64,000 nucleotides of DNA from JAEUMY01 sp033764435. GTDB lineage: Bacteria; Pseudomonadota; Gammaproteobacteria; Burkholderiales; Usitatibacteraceae. Positions within the stretch are counted from its first letter, which is position 1. The number at the start of each line of letters is the position of its first letter. The notes below the pieces were generated by a model, which did not search any database, was not told the origin of the DNA, and saw nothing but the letters and a program-made list of their open reading frames with translations. Location of the stretch: the NCBI GenBank assembly GCA_033764435.1, contig JANRIX010000054.1, positions 246,115 through 310,114 of the forward strand, in the 5' to 3' direction. Positions 27,036 to 37,882 of the stretch are shown here, one piece after another. Made by a program: the position numbers and the translations under genes.

Positions 27036-30000
27036 ATGCGCGTACCAGTCTGGGTCTTTCTATTTCTTTTCACGGTCTCGGGCTTTGCCGGGCTGATTTA
27101 TGAGTCAATCTGGAGTCACTACCTCAAACTTTTTCTTGGCCATGCGGCGTACGCGCAAACGCTCGTGTTGGGCATCTTCATGGGCGGCATGGCGCTGGGT
27201 TCCTGGCTGGCAGGGCGCTTCGCAGGCAGGATCAGACATGCGCTGATCGGCTACGCGTTCGCCGAGCTTGTCATCGGTGTTTTGGCACTCGGCTTTCATC
27301 AGATTTTTGGACTTGTCACCAATTGGGCATTTGATTCGCTGATTCCAGCGCTCGGCTCACCACTGGCGATAGATCTCGCCAAGTGGTCGATTGCCACTTT
27401 GTTGATACTTCCGGCCTCAATCCTGCTGGGAACCACCTTTCCGCTGATGAGCACGGGGATCATGCGCGCCTATGGCGACAGCAGCGGGCGCTATTTGCCG
27501 TTGCTCTACTTCACCAACTCTTTTGGTGCGGCGATCGGGGTTTTGGCTTCCGGGTTCATCTTCATCGAGAAGGTTGGACTGCCGGGCACTATCTTTTCTG
27601 CGGGCCTGTTTAATGTGTCCTTGGCATTGGTGGTCTGGTTGATCTCCAAGCGCATTACTGAAGAGGTGCCACCGAGTGATTTGGGTCGGGGATTCTCTAT
27701 GCCCCTGTCCAGCCGGCAGCTTTCGCGCGTAATGCTCATTGCGGCATTTGCAACTGGCGCCGCTTCATTCATGTTCGAGATTGCATGGATCAGAATGCTG
27801 TCCATGGCGATAGGCGCATCCACGCATTCCTTCGAGGTGATGCTGTCGGCATTCATTCTTGGAATAGCCCTCGGTGGTCTGGCGCTAGGCACTATTGGCA
27901 ACAGGTTTCGAAACTATCCATTGCTTCTCGCAACTGTTCTATCGGCCAAGGTTGTTTTCGCTCTGTTAGCAGTATGGATTTATCCGAATCTCCTCGACAT
28001 GGTCAAATGGTTGTATGGTGGTCTTGCGAGAACCGAATCAGGCTATTCGCTCTACCTCCTGGGTAGCTACGCTGTTTCGGGTCTGATGATGATTCCAACT
28101 GCATTCTGCGCTGGGATGACATTGCCGCTGGCCACTAGGACGCTGCTGGACAGTCATGTTGGTGAGAAAGCAGTAGGGCAGGTTTATGCCTCCAATACTT
28201 TGGGTGCGATCGCAGGCACATTCTTCGCCACGCATGTTGGAATGGAATTACTGGGTGTCCAGGGCATTACCGCCTTTGGTGCGGCTATCGAGTTGGTGGT
28301 TGTAGTGATCATTCTGGTTGTCGTTGGCAAGGTCGGGATTCGGCGCACCGGGGTGATGGTGGTTCCTTGCATGGTCTTATTGTTAGCATTCAGTTTTGTC
28401 TTCGAGCTCGACAAACTCAAAATGGCCTCCGGTATATACAGGTTCGGCCAATTCATGTCCGACCAGACGGCAGTCGAGTTCCACCGTGACGGGAAGACAG
28501 CAACAATTTCGGTGCTGAGAACCGCGATCTCGCGAGACATACGCACCAATGGCAAGACCGATGCCGCAATCAGAATTGTTGACCGCGAGAAGACCAGCAC
28601 GCCGGACGAACATACGATGGAATTGGCTGCCATTTTGCCGTTCATGTTCGTGCCTGACGCGCAGGTTATCGGCAACATCGGTTTTGGATCGGGACTCACA
28701 ACGCATACTGTGCTTGGTAACCCTGGTGTTAGGCAGGTCGATTCCATCGAAATCGAAGCCGCAATGGTAGAAGGCGCCAAGCTTTTCGCACCAATCAACG
28801 AGCGCGCTTACAACGATCCACGAAGCAATATCTATATTGATGATGCCAAAACGTTCTTTTCGGCGAGGAAATCTAGCTACGACATCATCATTTCCGAACC
28901 GTCAAATCCGTGGATCAGTGGAGTTTCGACGCTATTCTCGGACGAGTTCTATGCGCGCATTAAGAAGCACATCAGTCAACGCGGTGTGCTGGTGCAGTGG
29001 ATTCAGCTTTACGACACCAAGCCGTATGTGCTTGCATCGATCCTCAAAGCATTAGGCGGACAGTTTCAAGACTATGTGATCTACTTCGCCGGCCCGGGGG
29101 ACGCAATGATCATCGCTTCTCCATTTCGGCCATTGACCAAGGAGCTCGCTGATCCATTTGTGGTGAAGAGTTGGGCAGCTGCACTGAATCGTTTGGGATA
29201 TTTCCGAGCAAGCGAGCTGCAGCTCTTGCGAATTGGCTCCAAGCGCGCGCTCGACCCGATGGTGAGGAGCTTTGCCGTGCAGAAGAACTCCGACTATTAT
29301 CCGGTCGTGGACCTGAACGCGCCGAAAGAGCGATTCATGGGCTCGAATGCCATCGCTGATTTCGGCATATTTGGCACGTCTTTTGTGCCTTTCGTCGATG
29401 TTATTGATCAAGTCAAACTTCCGACACTGGCTGATATTTCTGCAATTGGGGCAGTCAGGCTCAATCCTGAGGGAACGCCAGCCACGTTGGCGCGCGCATT
29501 GATTGCGCACGACATCGCACACTCGATCGAGAGAGGGGAGATGTTGCTCAGTAAGAACGCGCCCGAAAAGCTGAAGTATAGCCTTGGCATGGTCTTGATC
29601 GGTCAGCGCACATGCACTGCCTCTGTTGCATCGGTGTGGGTGAACGCTTATGAAGTGCTTATGAGCGTATTGGCCGGCAGTCTTGCTAGAGAGGACAATC
29701 TCAGGACGCTGGCGTTATTGAAGTCTGCGGAGTGCATGAAGTGGGCTGAAAAGCAGGACGTTCTCGCTTTGCGCCTCAAGCTGATAGAGAGCATCATTGC
29801 CCGTGACTTGTCTGCGATGCATTTGGCAAGTAGTACCCTGATCGCCCGACAGAATTTGGCTGCAGAGCTGACGGCAGAAGAGGACAGGGAAGCAGTGTTC
29901 CAGGCATTCTTGGCATCCTCGCTTTTCCTTGGGAGGCAGGCTGAAGCGAAGTCGGTCCTGGAAACCATGAAGAATGACCGAATGCTGACGAAATCTTTGT

Positions 30001-30038
30001 TGACAGTTGCCCTGATTGCGCACCTCGAACAAAAATGA
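27036..30038 (+). CDS. Membrane-integrated spermidine-synthase-like protein (1000 aa)
   Basis: A large protein with about eleven or more transmembrane segments in the first 480 residues. A cytoplasmic methyltransferase-fold domain of the spermidine synthase family (about 540-740) holds GNIGFGSGLTTHT, IEIEAAMVEGAKLF and IISEPSNPWISGVSTLFSDEFY. A helical C-terminal region of about 270 residues follows. The closest architecture I know is the transporter-fused aminopropyltransferase-like proteins, whose substrate is mostly unknown. I chose ATG 27036 because the hydrophobic N-terminus begins there; the frame opens at 26979. The gene looks less GC-rich than its neighbours. It may belong with the ATPase/HD-GYP pair upstream. 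Confidence 0.82.
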   Translation: MRVPVWVFLFLFTVSGFAGLIYESIWSHYLKLFLGHAAYAQTLVLGIFMGGMALGSWLAGRFAGRIRHALIGYAFAELVIGVLALGFHQIFGLVTNWAFDSLIPALGSPLAIDLAKWSIATLLILPASILLGTTFPLMSTGIMRAYGDSSGRYLPLLYFTNSFGAAIGVLASGFIFIEKVGLPGTIFSAGLFNVSLALVVWLISKRITEEVPPSDLGRGFSMPLSSRQLSRVMLIAAFATGAASFMFEIAWIRMLSMAIGASTHSFEVMLSAFILGIALGGLALGTIGNRFRNYPLLLATVLSAKVVFALLAVWIYPNLLDMVKWLYGGLARTESGYSLYLLGSYAVSGLMMIPTAFCAGMTLPLATRTLLDSHVGEKAVGQVYASNTLGAIAGTFFATHVGMELLGVQGITAFGAAIELVVVVIILVVVGKVGIRRTGVMVVPCMVLLLAFSFVFELDKLKMASGIYRFGQFMSDQTAVEFHRDGKTATISVLRTAISRDIRTNGKTDAAIRIVDREKTSTPDEHTMELAAILPFMFVPDAQVIGNIGFGSGLTTHTVLGNPGVRQVDSIEIEAAMVEGAKLFAPINERAYNDPRSNIYIDDAKTFFSARKSSYDIIISEPSNPWISGVSTLFSDEFYARIKKHISQRGVLVQWIQLYDTKPYVLASILKALGGQFQDYVIYFAGPGDAMIIASPFRPLTKELADPFVVKSWAAALNRLGYFRASELQLLRIGSKRALDPMVRSFAVQKNSDYYPVVDLNAPKERFMGSNAIADFGIFGTSFVPFVDVIDQVKLPTLADISAIGAVRLNPEGTPATLARALIAHDIAHSIERGEMLLSKNAPEKLKYSLGMVLIGQRTCTASVASVWVNAYEVLMSVLAGSLAREDNLRTLALLKSAECMKWAEKQDVLALRLKLIESIIARDLSAMHLASSTLIARQNLAAELTAEEDREAVFQAFLASSLFLGRQAEAKSVLETMKNDRMLTKSLLTVALIAHLEQK

Positions 30039-30129
30039 GGGTGACGTATTTCGTCAGGTGTGCCTGTGTGGCGTCAGGAATTGCTGGATTGTCTGCAACT
30101 TGGCCGTTGATTCGTTGACACGCAGTTTA

Positions 30130-30145
30130 TGGCATGGAATTTGCA
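30130..30145 (+). promoter_or_regulatory. Sigma-54 promoter of pilA
   Basis: TGGCATGGAATTTGCA fits TGGCAY-N5-TTGCA exactly, with the required 10 bases between GG and GC. Transcription would start near 30157, 37 bases before the pilA ATG. PilS/PilR control is typical for such promoters; those genes are not in the window. Confidence 0.85.
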
Positions 30146-30193
30146 AACAATAGTTCGCAGTAACCTGCATTCTCAATCCTTAAGGAGATTTTG

Positions 30194-30610
30194 ATGAAAC
30201 ATGTTCAACAGGGCTTTACGCTCATCGAACTGATGATCGTGGTTGCGATCATCGGTATTCTGGCTGCTGTTGCAATTCCGGCTTATCAGGACTACACCGC
30301 AAAAGCCCAGGCTTCCGAGGGCTACACCCTTCTGGGTGGCATGAAGACGCCCATTGCAGAGTCCATTTCGGCTGAAGGCGCTGCTGGTTGCGTCGTTCCC
30401 ACCGGCGCAGTCTCAGCCGGCAAGTACGTGCAAACGGTTGTTGCCGGCCCATTTGCCAGCCCCAACTGCCCGGTAGTCGCGACATTCAAGGCTACCAACA
30501 TCAACCCGAAACTGACGGGCAAGACCGTGACTTTCACGTTTGCAACCGATACCGGTGCGTGGGCCTGTGACACTAATGTGCCGGCAGAGCTTCGTCCGAA
30601 GTCGTGCTAA
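30194..30610 (+). CDS. pilA: Type IV major pilin PilA
   Basis: A 138-residue type IVa prepilin. The 7-residue leader MKHVQQG is cut before Phe by PilD. The mature N-terminus FTLIELMIVVAIIGILAAVA has Glu5 and the hydrophobic assembly helix, followed by IPAYQDYTAKAQ. The C-terminal part has four cysteines (in GCVVP, NCPVV, WACDT and KSC), enough for two disulfides including a closed D-region loop. AAGGAG lies 6 bases before ATG 30194. Expression is predicted from the sigma-54 promoter at 30130-30145 and ends at a strong terminator. A convergent membrane glycosyltransferase-like gene is next. Confidence 0.95.
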   Translation: MKHVQQGFTLIELMIVVAIIGILAAVAIPAYQDYTAKAQASEGYTLLGGMKTPIAESISAEGAAGCVVPTGAVSAGKYVQTVVAGPFASPNCPVVATFKATNINPKLTGKTVTFTFATDTGAWACDTNVPAELRPKSC

Positions 30611-30662
30611 CCCACGGATTTTGACGGCGAGAAGGCCGAATTCCGGCCTATTCACTGAGTGG

Positions 30663-30694
30663 AATACACCCGCCCTACGGCGGGTGTATTTTTT
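30663..30694 (+). terminator. Rho-independent terminator after pilA
   Basis: AATACACCCGCC (30663-30674) pairs with GGCGGGTGTATT (30679-30690) around CTAC, followed by more T residues. A weaker 6-bp hairpin precedes it at 30633-30649. Confidence 0.92.
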
Positions 30695-30778
30695 GAGGGA
30701 GCCCGCCGCGATTTCAGCGCAATTCCGGGCCCGAATCGAGAGAGAACCATGGCGAGGTCGGAAGACTTTTCGCTGTAC

Positions 30779-32746
30779 CTACCATGGCTTGGCATTTCGC
30801 TGACACTTCAGCGAGATGCTTGTACCGGACTCCCACAACTCGACGGGTCCCAGATCCACTGCAAATGGTCCATACGGATAGCGGGAATATTGAACTCTGC
30901 CGTCCATTACGCCCAGGAGCGTATCTGTACCGTTGTGACGCCGAAACCACACGGCGCCAACCTTCGTGGGATAACCCCCGGGGGCCGGGAACAGTAGAGG
31001 ACAGGCGCGCTGTACGTTGTCCATGGCCATTCGTATCCGTGGCCGCTCGAATTCTGTGCTGGCGTCCGAATTGTTGCCGTGTTCTAGCTCGCAGGAAAAG
31101 ACGAGGCGCGGCAACGCGCGCGATCCGCGCAATGCCGCAAGTTGCTCCGGCGTCAGGTCTCGTCCCGCCATCGATACTGTGATGTGGGTGCACTTGCCGG
31201 GATTGACGCGCATTCCCCAAGGGGAGAGCTGGCTGTCGGAGTAACGGATGAGTGCCTGGTCGTCTTCCACGTTGCCCTGCGACCCGTCGAACACTGCCAG
31301 CATGCGCAGCCGATATCGATTCCTCTCGATGAATTCCCTAGCGCGACTGCCGCCCGGTCCTTCAGGGTCAATTGGGTCAAGACCAACCAGGCTCATGAAC
31401 GAGGAGCCCGGTGCGACGAAAGGCGCAATGTAGGCGGTATTGCTGGTGTTCAGGTTCAAGTAGGCATATGGCGTATCAAGCAAATCTCGATGGGCGATGA
31501 CATCAATCCAGTTGCGCGTCCACGGCCCGGCATCCCAGCGCGGGTAGCCGGCCTTCGCCGCGTGTCCGATCTGCATACACAAGACGACAAGCAGTGTACC
31601 CACGCGCCACTTTTCGCTCCGCCATACTTGCTGCACAACGACCACCAGTAGCGGGCCCGTCAGAAGCAGAAGGGGAATGGCATATCTGCCATTGCCAGAT
31701 GCCATGGCCCAAGCTACCAAGGCGAATGTGTAGAAGGCGGCGATGAAAGGCACCGGTCCTGTCAGAGCGGGCAGTGTCAGCGATGGCGACCCCGTGCGGG
31801 CCTCGTACACAAGCCTGGCAAGTGCCGCCGCTGTCAGGACGACGAGCAGCGCCACCCTTATGTCGGGTGCCACGATCTCCACGTATACACCACTGTTCAG
31901 TTGCATCATGCGCAAAGGCAGAATCAAGAGGTCCTTCAATCCGTATGCCTTGAATCGGTCATGATCAAGATTGAAGGGGGGGAAGTCAGGTGAGGCGAAA
32001 ACTTGATTGAGCAGCGGGAACACCGGATTGCCAAATTCGAGGTACATTTGCACTGCCCAGTATCCACCTGTCGCGACGGCACCCAGCGAAGCTGCCACCA
32101 CGTAGGTGGCCATTGGAACGAGACTTCTGCTCCGTATCAGTAGCGGGAAGAGGGCAGCGACAGTCGCTGCCACATACAGGATGTTGGTGAGCTTCAGACC
32201 GGTCGCGAGCCCCATCAGCAAACCTGCCACAGCGAAGCGATAGCCCCGCGTCTTCTCAAGTGCCAACGCGTTTGCGATGAGTGCCACGCCACCCAATATC
32301 AGGACCGATAGCGTCGCGTCCAGAAAGGTTCCGCCAATGACTGCGATGAACACGGGCGATACTGCAGCCAAAGTCACTGCAATCCCGGTGTAGAGCAACC
32401 TGTTGGATGCACCCGCAAACAAGTGTCTGTAGCAGAGCCTTGCAAGGAACACAAGGTTCAGCGCGTGTACGGTTGCAAGCAGCATCCCAATGACAATGCT
32501 GTGCCAACCGGCTTTGAGCATGAGGTAGAACGGAAGTAGGCCAACCGGATTCAGGTAGCCTTGCGTCCCGGTCCCCATGAAGTCGCTTTCGTACTGACCT
32601 GTCCAAAGAGCGTGTGCAGAATAGACGTGATATCCGAGCAGGTCCGCATTGATGTCCTTCCCCATGGCGTATGCGACGAGACACGCCATGAGGACTGATG
32701 CGATGTCGAGCCAGCGGAGCGGGTTCACCTTAGAGGACCATTTCAC
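30779..32746 (-). CDS. Polytopic membrane protein, GT-C-like glycosyltransferase candidate
   Basis: A 655-residue protein with about ten transmembrane segments in the first 400 residues and a soluble C-terminal region of about 250 residues with four or more cysteines. Near the N-terminus is DINADLLGYHVYSAHALWTG, an acidic first-loop pattern like those of GT-C enzymes that use lipid-linked sugars. I do not recognise a named family. Its position, convergent with pilA and separated from it only by a terminator, makes a pilin-glycosylating enzyme possible, as in the tfpO/pilO arrangement of Pseudomonas. The orientation differs here and no pilin glycosylation motif is proved. Other glycan-assembly roles are equally open. 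Confidence 0.65.
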   Translation of the reverse strand: MKWSSKVNPLRWLDIASVLMACLVAYAMGKDINADLLGYHVYSAHALWTGQYESDFMGTGTQGYLNPVGLLPFYLMLKAGWHSIVIGMLLATVHALNLVFLARLCYRHLFAGASNRLLYTGIAVTLAAVSPVFIAVIGGTFLDATLSVLILGGVALIANALALEKTRGYRFAVAGLLMGLATGLKLTNILYVAATVAALFPLLIRSRSLVPMATYVVAASLGAVATGGYWAVQMYLEFGNPVFPLLNQVFASPDFPPFNLDHDRFKAYGLKDLLILPLRMMQLNSGVYVEIVAPDIRVALLVVLTAAALARLVYEARTGSPSLTLPALTGPVPFIAAFYTFALVAWAMASGNGRYAIPLLLLTGPLLVVVVQQVWRSEKWRVGTLLVVLCMQIGHAAKAGYPRWDAGPWTRNWIDVIAHRDLLDTPYAYLNLNTSNTAYIAPFVAPGSSFMSLVGLDPIDPEGPGGSRAREFIERNRYRLRMLAVFDGSQGNVEDDQALIRYSDSQLSPWGMRVNPGKCTHITVSMAGRDLTPEQLAALRGSRALPRLVFSCELEHGNNSDASTEFERPRIRMAMDNVQRACPLLFPAPGGYPTKVGAVWFRRHNGTDTLLGVMDGRVQYSRYPYGPFAVDLGPVELWESGTSISLKCQRNAKPW

Positions 32747-32905
32747 TGTCTTGCAACCCTTCTAACGGTTGGTTGGAAAGCGGAGCCTGACCAATGGGAA
32801 CTTGGCAGCCTGCATCAGCGAGTGCTGGCAACTAAACTGACCTCACGCACGGTGGTCGACGGATCTGTCGCGTCACGCTCGAGTCAACGTACCAGGTAGG
32901 TTGCG

Positions 32906-34128
<1,223 letters not shown>

Positions 34129-34132
<4 letters not shown>

Positions 34133-34860
34133 AGGTGTGCGTCCTTAACCGGGCCGTCATAGGTGACGAGCCCATCCTTGAGCCGCACCAGCCGTTTTGC
34201 ATAGCGGGCGACATCCGGCTCGTGCGTGACCAGCAGCATGGTGATGCCCTGCGACTGGTTCAGCTCCGTGAACAGATTCATGATCTCGACGCTGGTCTGG
34301 GTATCCAGATTGCCGGTGGGTTCGTCGGCCAGGATCAGTGGCGGATCATTCACCAGCGCCCGGGCGATCGCGACCCGCTGCTGCTGACCACCGGAGATCT
34401 GATTCGGCAGACGGAAGGCAAAGGGACCCAGCCCGGTCTGCTCCAGCCTGCGCTGAGCGCGGCTGCGTGCGTGGGCGCGATCCTGGCCGGCATAGAGCAG
34501 CGGCAGGCCGACGTTGTCGATCAGCGGCATGCGTTTCAGCAGGTTGAAGCCCTGGAACACGAAGCCGATGGTGCGATTGCGCACCCTCGCCAGGTCGTCG
34601 TCGCTGAGCGTGGAGACTTCCTGACCGTCCAGCGAATATTCGCCACTGGTGGGCGTATCCAGGCAGCCCAGGATGTTCATGAGGGTCGACTTGCCGGAAC
34701 CGGATTGACCCATGATGGCGACGAATTCGCCGCGACCGATTTCCAGATCGATGCCCTTCAGGACCGGCGTTTCGATGTCACCGGTCACATAGCTTTTGCG
34801 TACGCCCTTCAAGCGCAGAAGGGGGGAGTGCGCGGGCAGGGCGGCTGCGGCCACAGCCAT
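34129..34860 (-). CDS. MacB-type ABC transporter ATP-binding protein
   Basis: A 243-residue ABC ATPase of the LolD/MacB group. Walker A is GQSGSGKST, the signature is ISGGQQQRVAIARAL, Walker B is PLILADEPTGNLD and the switch is VTHEP. ATG 34860 overlaps the TGA of the macA-like gene (TGATG); a GTG one codon upstream is less likely. It overlaps the permease gene downstream. A palindrome copy supplies Glu-Tyr-Ser in PTSGEYSLDG, where relatives often have GEY anyway. The transporter substrate cannot be deduced. Confidence 0.94.
34632..34643. repeat. Iterated palindrome GCGAATATTCGC, copy 11
   Basis: Exact copy inside the ABC ATPase gene, Glu-Tyr-Ser frame. It is the only copy followed by C instead of A or G. 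Confidence 0.95.
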
Positions 34861-36086
34861 CACTTGCCCTCTCTCGACTTGTCCTGCAGATCGCGGATCA
34901 CCAGCTCATCGCCGGGCTGCAGACTGCCCGAGACCAGTTCCGTGTGCTGATTGCTGGCGATGCCCACCCTGACTTCCACGGGCACTAGCTCGCGCTTCTC
35001 ATTCAGCTTGTAGACGCGTGCCGGCGGGCGGCGCGGGCCGGCGGGTGGCGCTTCTGCCTTGCCTTCTGTCTTCTTTAAAGGGGCGGCCGCGGCTTTCTCG
35101 TCTTTCTTGTCATCCTTCTGCGCGGGCTTGGCCGCCGCCTTGTTGTCCTTGTCATCGCGCGGCGGCTTGAAGCGCAGCGCCGCGTTGGGAATGCGGATCA
35201 CGTCCTGCCTTTCACCCACGACAATGTTCACCTGCGCGGTCATGCCGGGTTTCAGCAGCCCTTGATCGTTGGTCACGTCCACAATGACGTTGTAGGTCAC
35301 CACGTTCTGCTGGATGGTCGGATTGAGGCGGACCATGCGCACCTTGCCCACGAAGTCTCGTTCGGGAAACGCATCGGTGGTGAAACGGATGGGCATGCCG
35401 GCGGACAGCTTGCCCACATCCGCCTCGGCGACGCTGGTATCGATCTGCATGTTCTCCAGATCGCGCGCGATCTGGAACAGGGTGGGCGTCTGGAAGCTGG
35501 CCGCGACGGTCTGGCCGATGTCGACCTTGCGGTCAATGACGATGCCGTCAATCGGCGAGCGGATGATGGTGTAGGCGAGGTTGGTCTTTTCCTGCTCCAA
35601 CTGGGACTTCACCTGCGCCACTTGCGCTTTTGCTACGTCCACTTCCTTGCGGTTCTGGTCCAGCGTGGACGGGGAGATGAACCCTTTCGCAACCAGCGTT
35701 TCATTGCGCTGCAGGGTGGTTTCAGCGAGCCTGAGCGTCGCCTCGGCCGAGCGCAGGGTCGCCTCGAACTGCTGGATGCGCGCCCTGATCAGGGCCGGAT
35801 CGATTTCGAGCAGCACTTGGTTGGCCTTCACCGGCTGGTTGAAGTCGGTGTGCAGTTTCAGCACCGTGCCGGACACCTGCGTGCCCACGTTGACCACGCT
35901 CACGGGGTTCAGGGTGCCGTTGGCGGTGATCCGCTGCACCACCGATCCGCGATCAACCTGCGCGGTGCGGTAGCGTTCAGCCTTTGCCTTCTCCGCGCGC
36001 TCCTTGAACTGGACATAGAGCACCGCACAGGCGGCAATGGCAAGAATCAGGACGAGATAGCGAACTTTCAGCAGGGAACGGAGCAT
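34860..36086 (-). CDS. MacA-type periplasmic adaptor (membrane fusion) protein
   Basis: A 408-residue adaptor with an N-terminal membrane anchor (about 8-27). A split biotinyl/lipoyl-like domain includes VGTQVSGTVLKLHTDFNQPVKANQVL, and there is an alpha-hairpin (about 105-180) followed by beta-barrel and proximal domains. It links the inner membrane ABC transporter to an outer membrane channel. Between about residues 305 and 345 there is a low-complexity run rich in Lys, Ala, Asp and Glu, then GPRRPPARV, inserted in the membrane-proximal part and not typical of MacA. It overlaps the ATPase gene, and the M48 protease gene ends 75 bases upstream. Confidence 0.92.
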   Translation of the reverse strand: MLRSLLKVRYLVLILAIAACAVLYVQFKERAEKAKAERYRTAQVDRGSVVQRITANGTLNPVSVVNVGTQVSGTVLKLHTDFNQPVKANQVLLEIDPALIRARIQQFEATLRSAEATLRLAETTLQRNETLVAKGFISPSTLDQNRKEVDVAKAQVAQVKSQLEQEKTNLAYTIIRSPIDGIVIDRKVDIGQTVAASFQTPTLFQIARDLENMQIDTSVAEADVGKLSAGMPIRFTTDAFPERDFVGKVRMVRLNPTIQQNVVTYNVIVDVTNDQGLLKPGMTAQVNIVVGERQDVIRIPNAALRFKPPRDDKDNKAAAKPAQKDDKKDEKAAAAPLKKTEGKAEAPPAGPRRPPARVYKLNEKRELVPVEVRVGIASNQHTELVSGSLQPGDELVIRDLQDKSREGK

Positions 36087-36161
36087 GGCGCGGAGTGGTG
36101 GGGAGCCGTGGGGAAACCGGGAATTCTACGGACATCCCATTGCAGGCGCGCAAACCGCCGA

Positions 36162-37649
36162 TCAGCGAGTGTCTTCCCGCTCCGACGGGTCGTACTTCTT
36201 GTCCTTCTTCAGCTCGATCAGCTCGGCCTTCAATTCGCGGGAACGCGCCTCGGCACTCGAACGCTCGTAAAAGTTGCCGTCCTTCTGCTTGAGCGCCAGA
36301 TCCAACTGGTTCACGGCGGCGGCAATCCGCCCCCGGCGATAGTGCGCCTCGGCCAGCGCGCGATGCTGCGCGAGCTGCCGACCGGCGGCCGCATGGGCCT
36401 TGGCCAGCAGGTCATACAGCCGGACATCCTCGGGCGTTCGCCGGAGCCGCGCCTCGATTTCGGTCAGCGCCTGGTCGGTGGCGCCCGTCTCGAGCAGACT
36501 GGCCACGTGGCCCTGAAACAGGGCGCGGTTGCCGGGCATGACGGCCAGCGCTTTCTCGTAGGTGTCGCGTGCCAGCGCCGGTTTGCCCTCGTCCATGCGG
36601 ATTTCGCCGGCAAGATTCTCGATCCACGGGCTGGGGCCACCCCCGCGCCGGGCCTCCTGGACGCTTGCAAGCGCGCCAGCGAAGTCTCGCTGCCGTTTCT
36701 GTGCCACCGCGAGGCCGTAGAGATCGGCGCGGGAGCGGCGGATGGTCTTCTCTGCGATCAGGTTGCGAAAGTGCTCCGCCGCATCCGCAGGCGAGCCTTG
36801 CAGCGCGCGGAGTTTCGCCTGGGCAAACTGGAAGTCGACGGAGTCGGGGACATTGCGCGCGGGCATCAGCGCGACCCTGTTCTGCATGTCGGCGATGCGG
36901 TCCGTGGTCAGCGGGTGGGTGCGCAAATAGCCGGGCGTGCGCCCGTCATTGTGCCGATTGGCACGCTGCAGGCGTTCGAAGAACGAGGCCATTCCGCGCG
37001 GGTCGAAGCCGGCCCGTTCGACCATCTGGAAGCCCAGTCGGTCGGATTCACGCTCAAAGTCGCGGGAATAGTCGAGCATGGACTGGATCTGCAGGCCGGA
37101 CGCCGCGGCAATGGCGGCTTCGGGGGCTTGTGAGGAGTTTCCGCCCTTCGCAGCGAGGATGGCCAGCGCCATCGCCACCAGTGAACCCAGTGCGGCATTC
37201 TTCTGTCCGGCCAGCATCCTTGCCTGGTGCCGCTGCAGGATGTGGGCGATCTCGTGGCCAACCACGCCGGCCAGTTCCGATTCGCTCTGTGCCGCCAGTA
37301 TCAGGCCGGTGTGCAGGCCGATGAAGCCGCCCACCAGCGCAAACGCGTTGATCGAGTCGTCCTGCAGCAGGAAGAACTCGATGTCACCGCGGGTGCTGCC
37401 GGATGCGAGCAGCAGGCGCTGACCCAGGGCAGTGGCGTAGTCGGTCAGTTCCGCGTCCTCGACGAACGAGCGATCCGCCCTGATTTCCAGCATCACCCGT
37501 TTGCCGATGCTGCGTTCCTGGGCTTCCGGCAGCGAAGATTCAGCGGAGTCGCCGAGATCGGGCAGCGTCTGCGCCTGGACCGGCCCGACGGCCAGCTGCA
37601 TTGCAACCAGTGCCGCAACGGATTTTTTGAGGAGGGCTGTGCTCGGCAT
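36162..37649 (-). CDS. bepA: BepA-like M48 metalloprotease with TPR repeats
   Basis: A 495-residue periplasmic protein with a signal peptide (about 5-28, ending VGPVQAQ). The M48 protease domain has HEIAH at about 131-135 and a downstream Glu ligand region (FERESDRLGF). C-terminal TPR helices lie at about 270-480. BepA/YfgC assists outer membrane protein assembly and degrades stalled LptD/BamA intermediates. The frame is open upstream to 37847, but the residues before ATG 37649 contain no signal peptide, so I chose that start. It may be cotranscribed with the MacAB genes and is divergent to moaC. Confidence 0.9.
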   Translation of the reverse strand: MPSTALLKKSVAALVAMQLAVGPVQAQTLPDLGDSAESSLPEAQERSIGKRVMLEIRADRSFVEDAELTDYATALGQRLLLASGSTRGDIEFFLLQDDSINAFALVGGFIGLHTGLILAAQSESELAGVVGHEIAHILQRHQARMLAGQKNAALGSLVAMALAILAAKGGNSSQAPEAAIAAASGLQIQSMLDYSRDFERESDRLGFQMVERAGFDPRGMASFFERLQRANRHNDGRTPGYLRTHPLTTDRIADMQNRVALMPARNVPDSVDFQFAQAKLRALQGSPADAAEHFRNLIAEKTIRRSRADLYGLAVAQKRQRDFAGALASVQEARRGGGPSPWIENLAGEIRMDEGKPALARDTYEKALAVMPGNRALFQGHVASLLETGATDQALTEIEARLRRTPEDVRLYDLLAKAHAAAGRQLAQHRALAEAHYRRGRIAAAVNQLDLALKQKDGNFYERSSAEARSRELKAELIELKKDKKYDPSEREDTR

Positions 37650-37882
37650 CAGTTCGGTCTCGGCATCGGTCTCGGAACATTTACTGCAAAGGCGTTCAAT
37701 GGGGCAAGGCGGGGGACGTGCAGTCCGTAGTGGTACGATTTGCACCCGCGGCCGGAGTTCCCTGCCGCGCTTCCCATTGCAGCCATTGTAGTCGGGTTGA
37801 TCGTTGCGTTCGCCGATGGGCCGAGCGCTCATTCCCGGCCCCCACACTCATGACCGTCCCAGACAGCAAGACCGCCGCCGGC

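Noticed and set aside
30067..30083. Second sigma-54-like sequence TGGCGTCAGGAATTGCT before pilA
   Set aside because: The GG to GC distance is 11 instead of 10 bases; the element at 30130-30145 fits exactly.
35262..37133. Open frame of 623 codons on the plus strand
   Set aside because: Antisense to the MacA-type and M48 protease genes, with Gly/His/Arg-rich composition and no domain.
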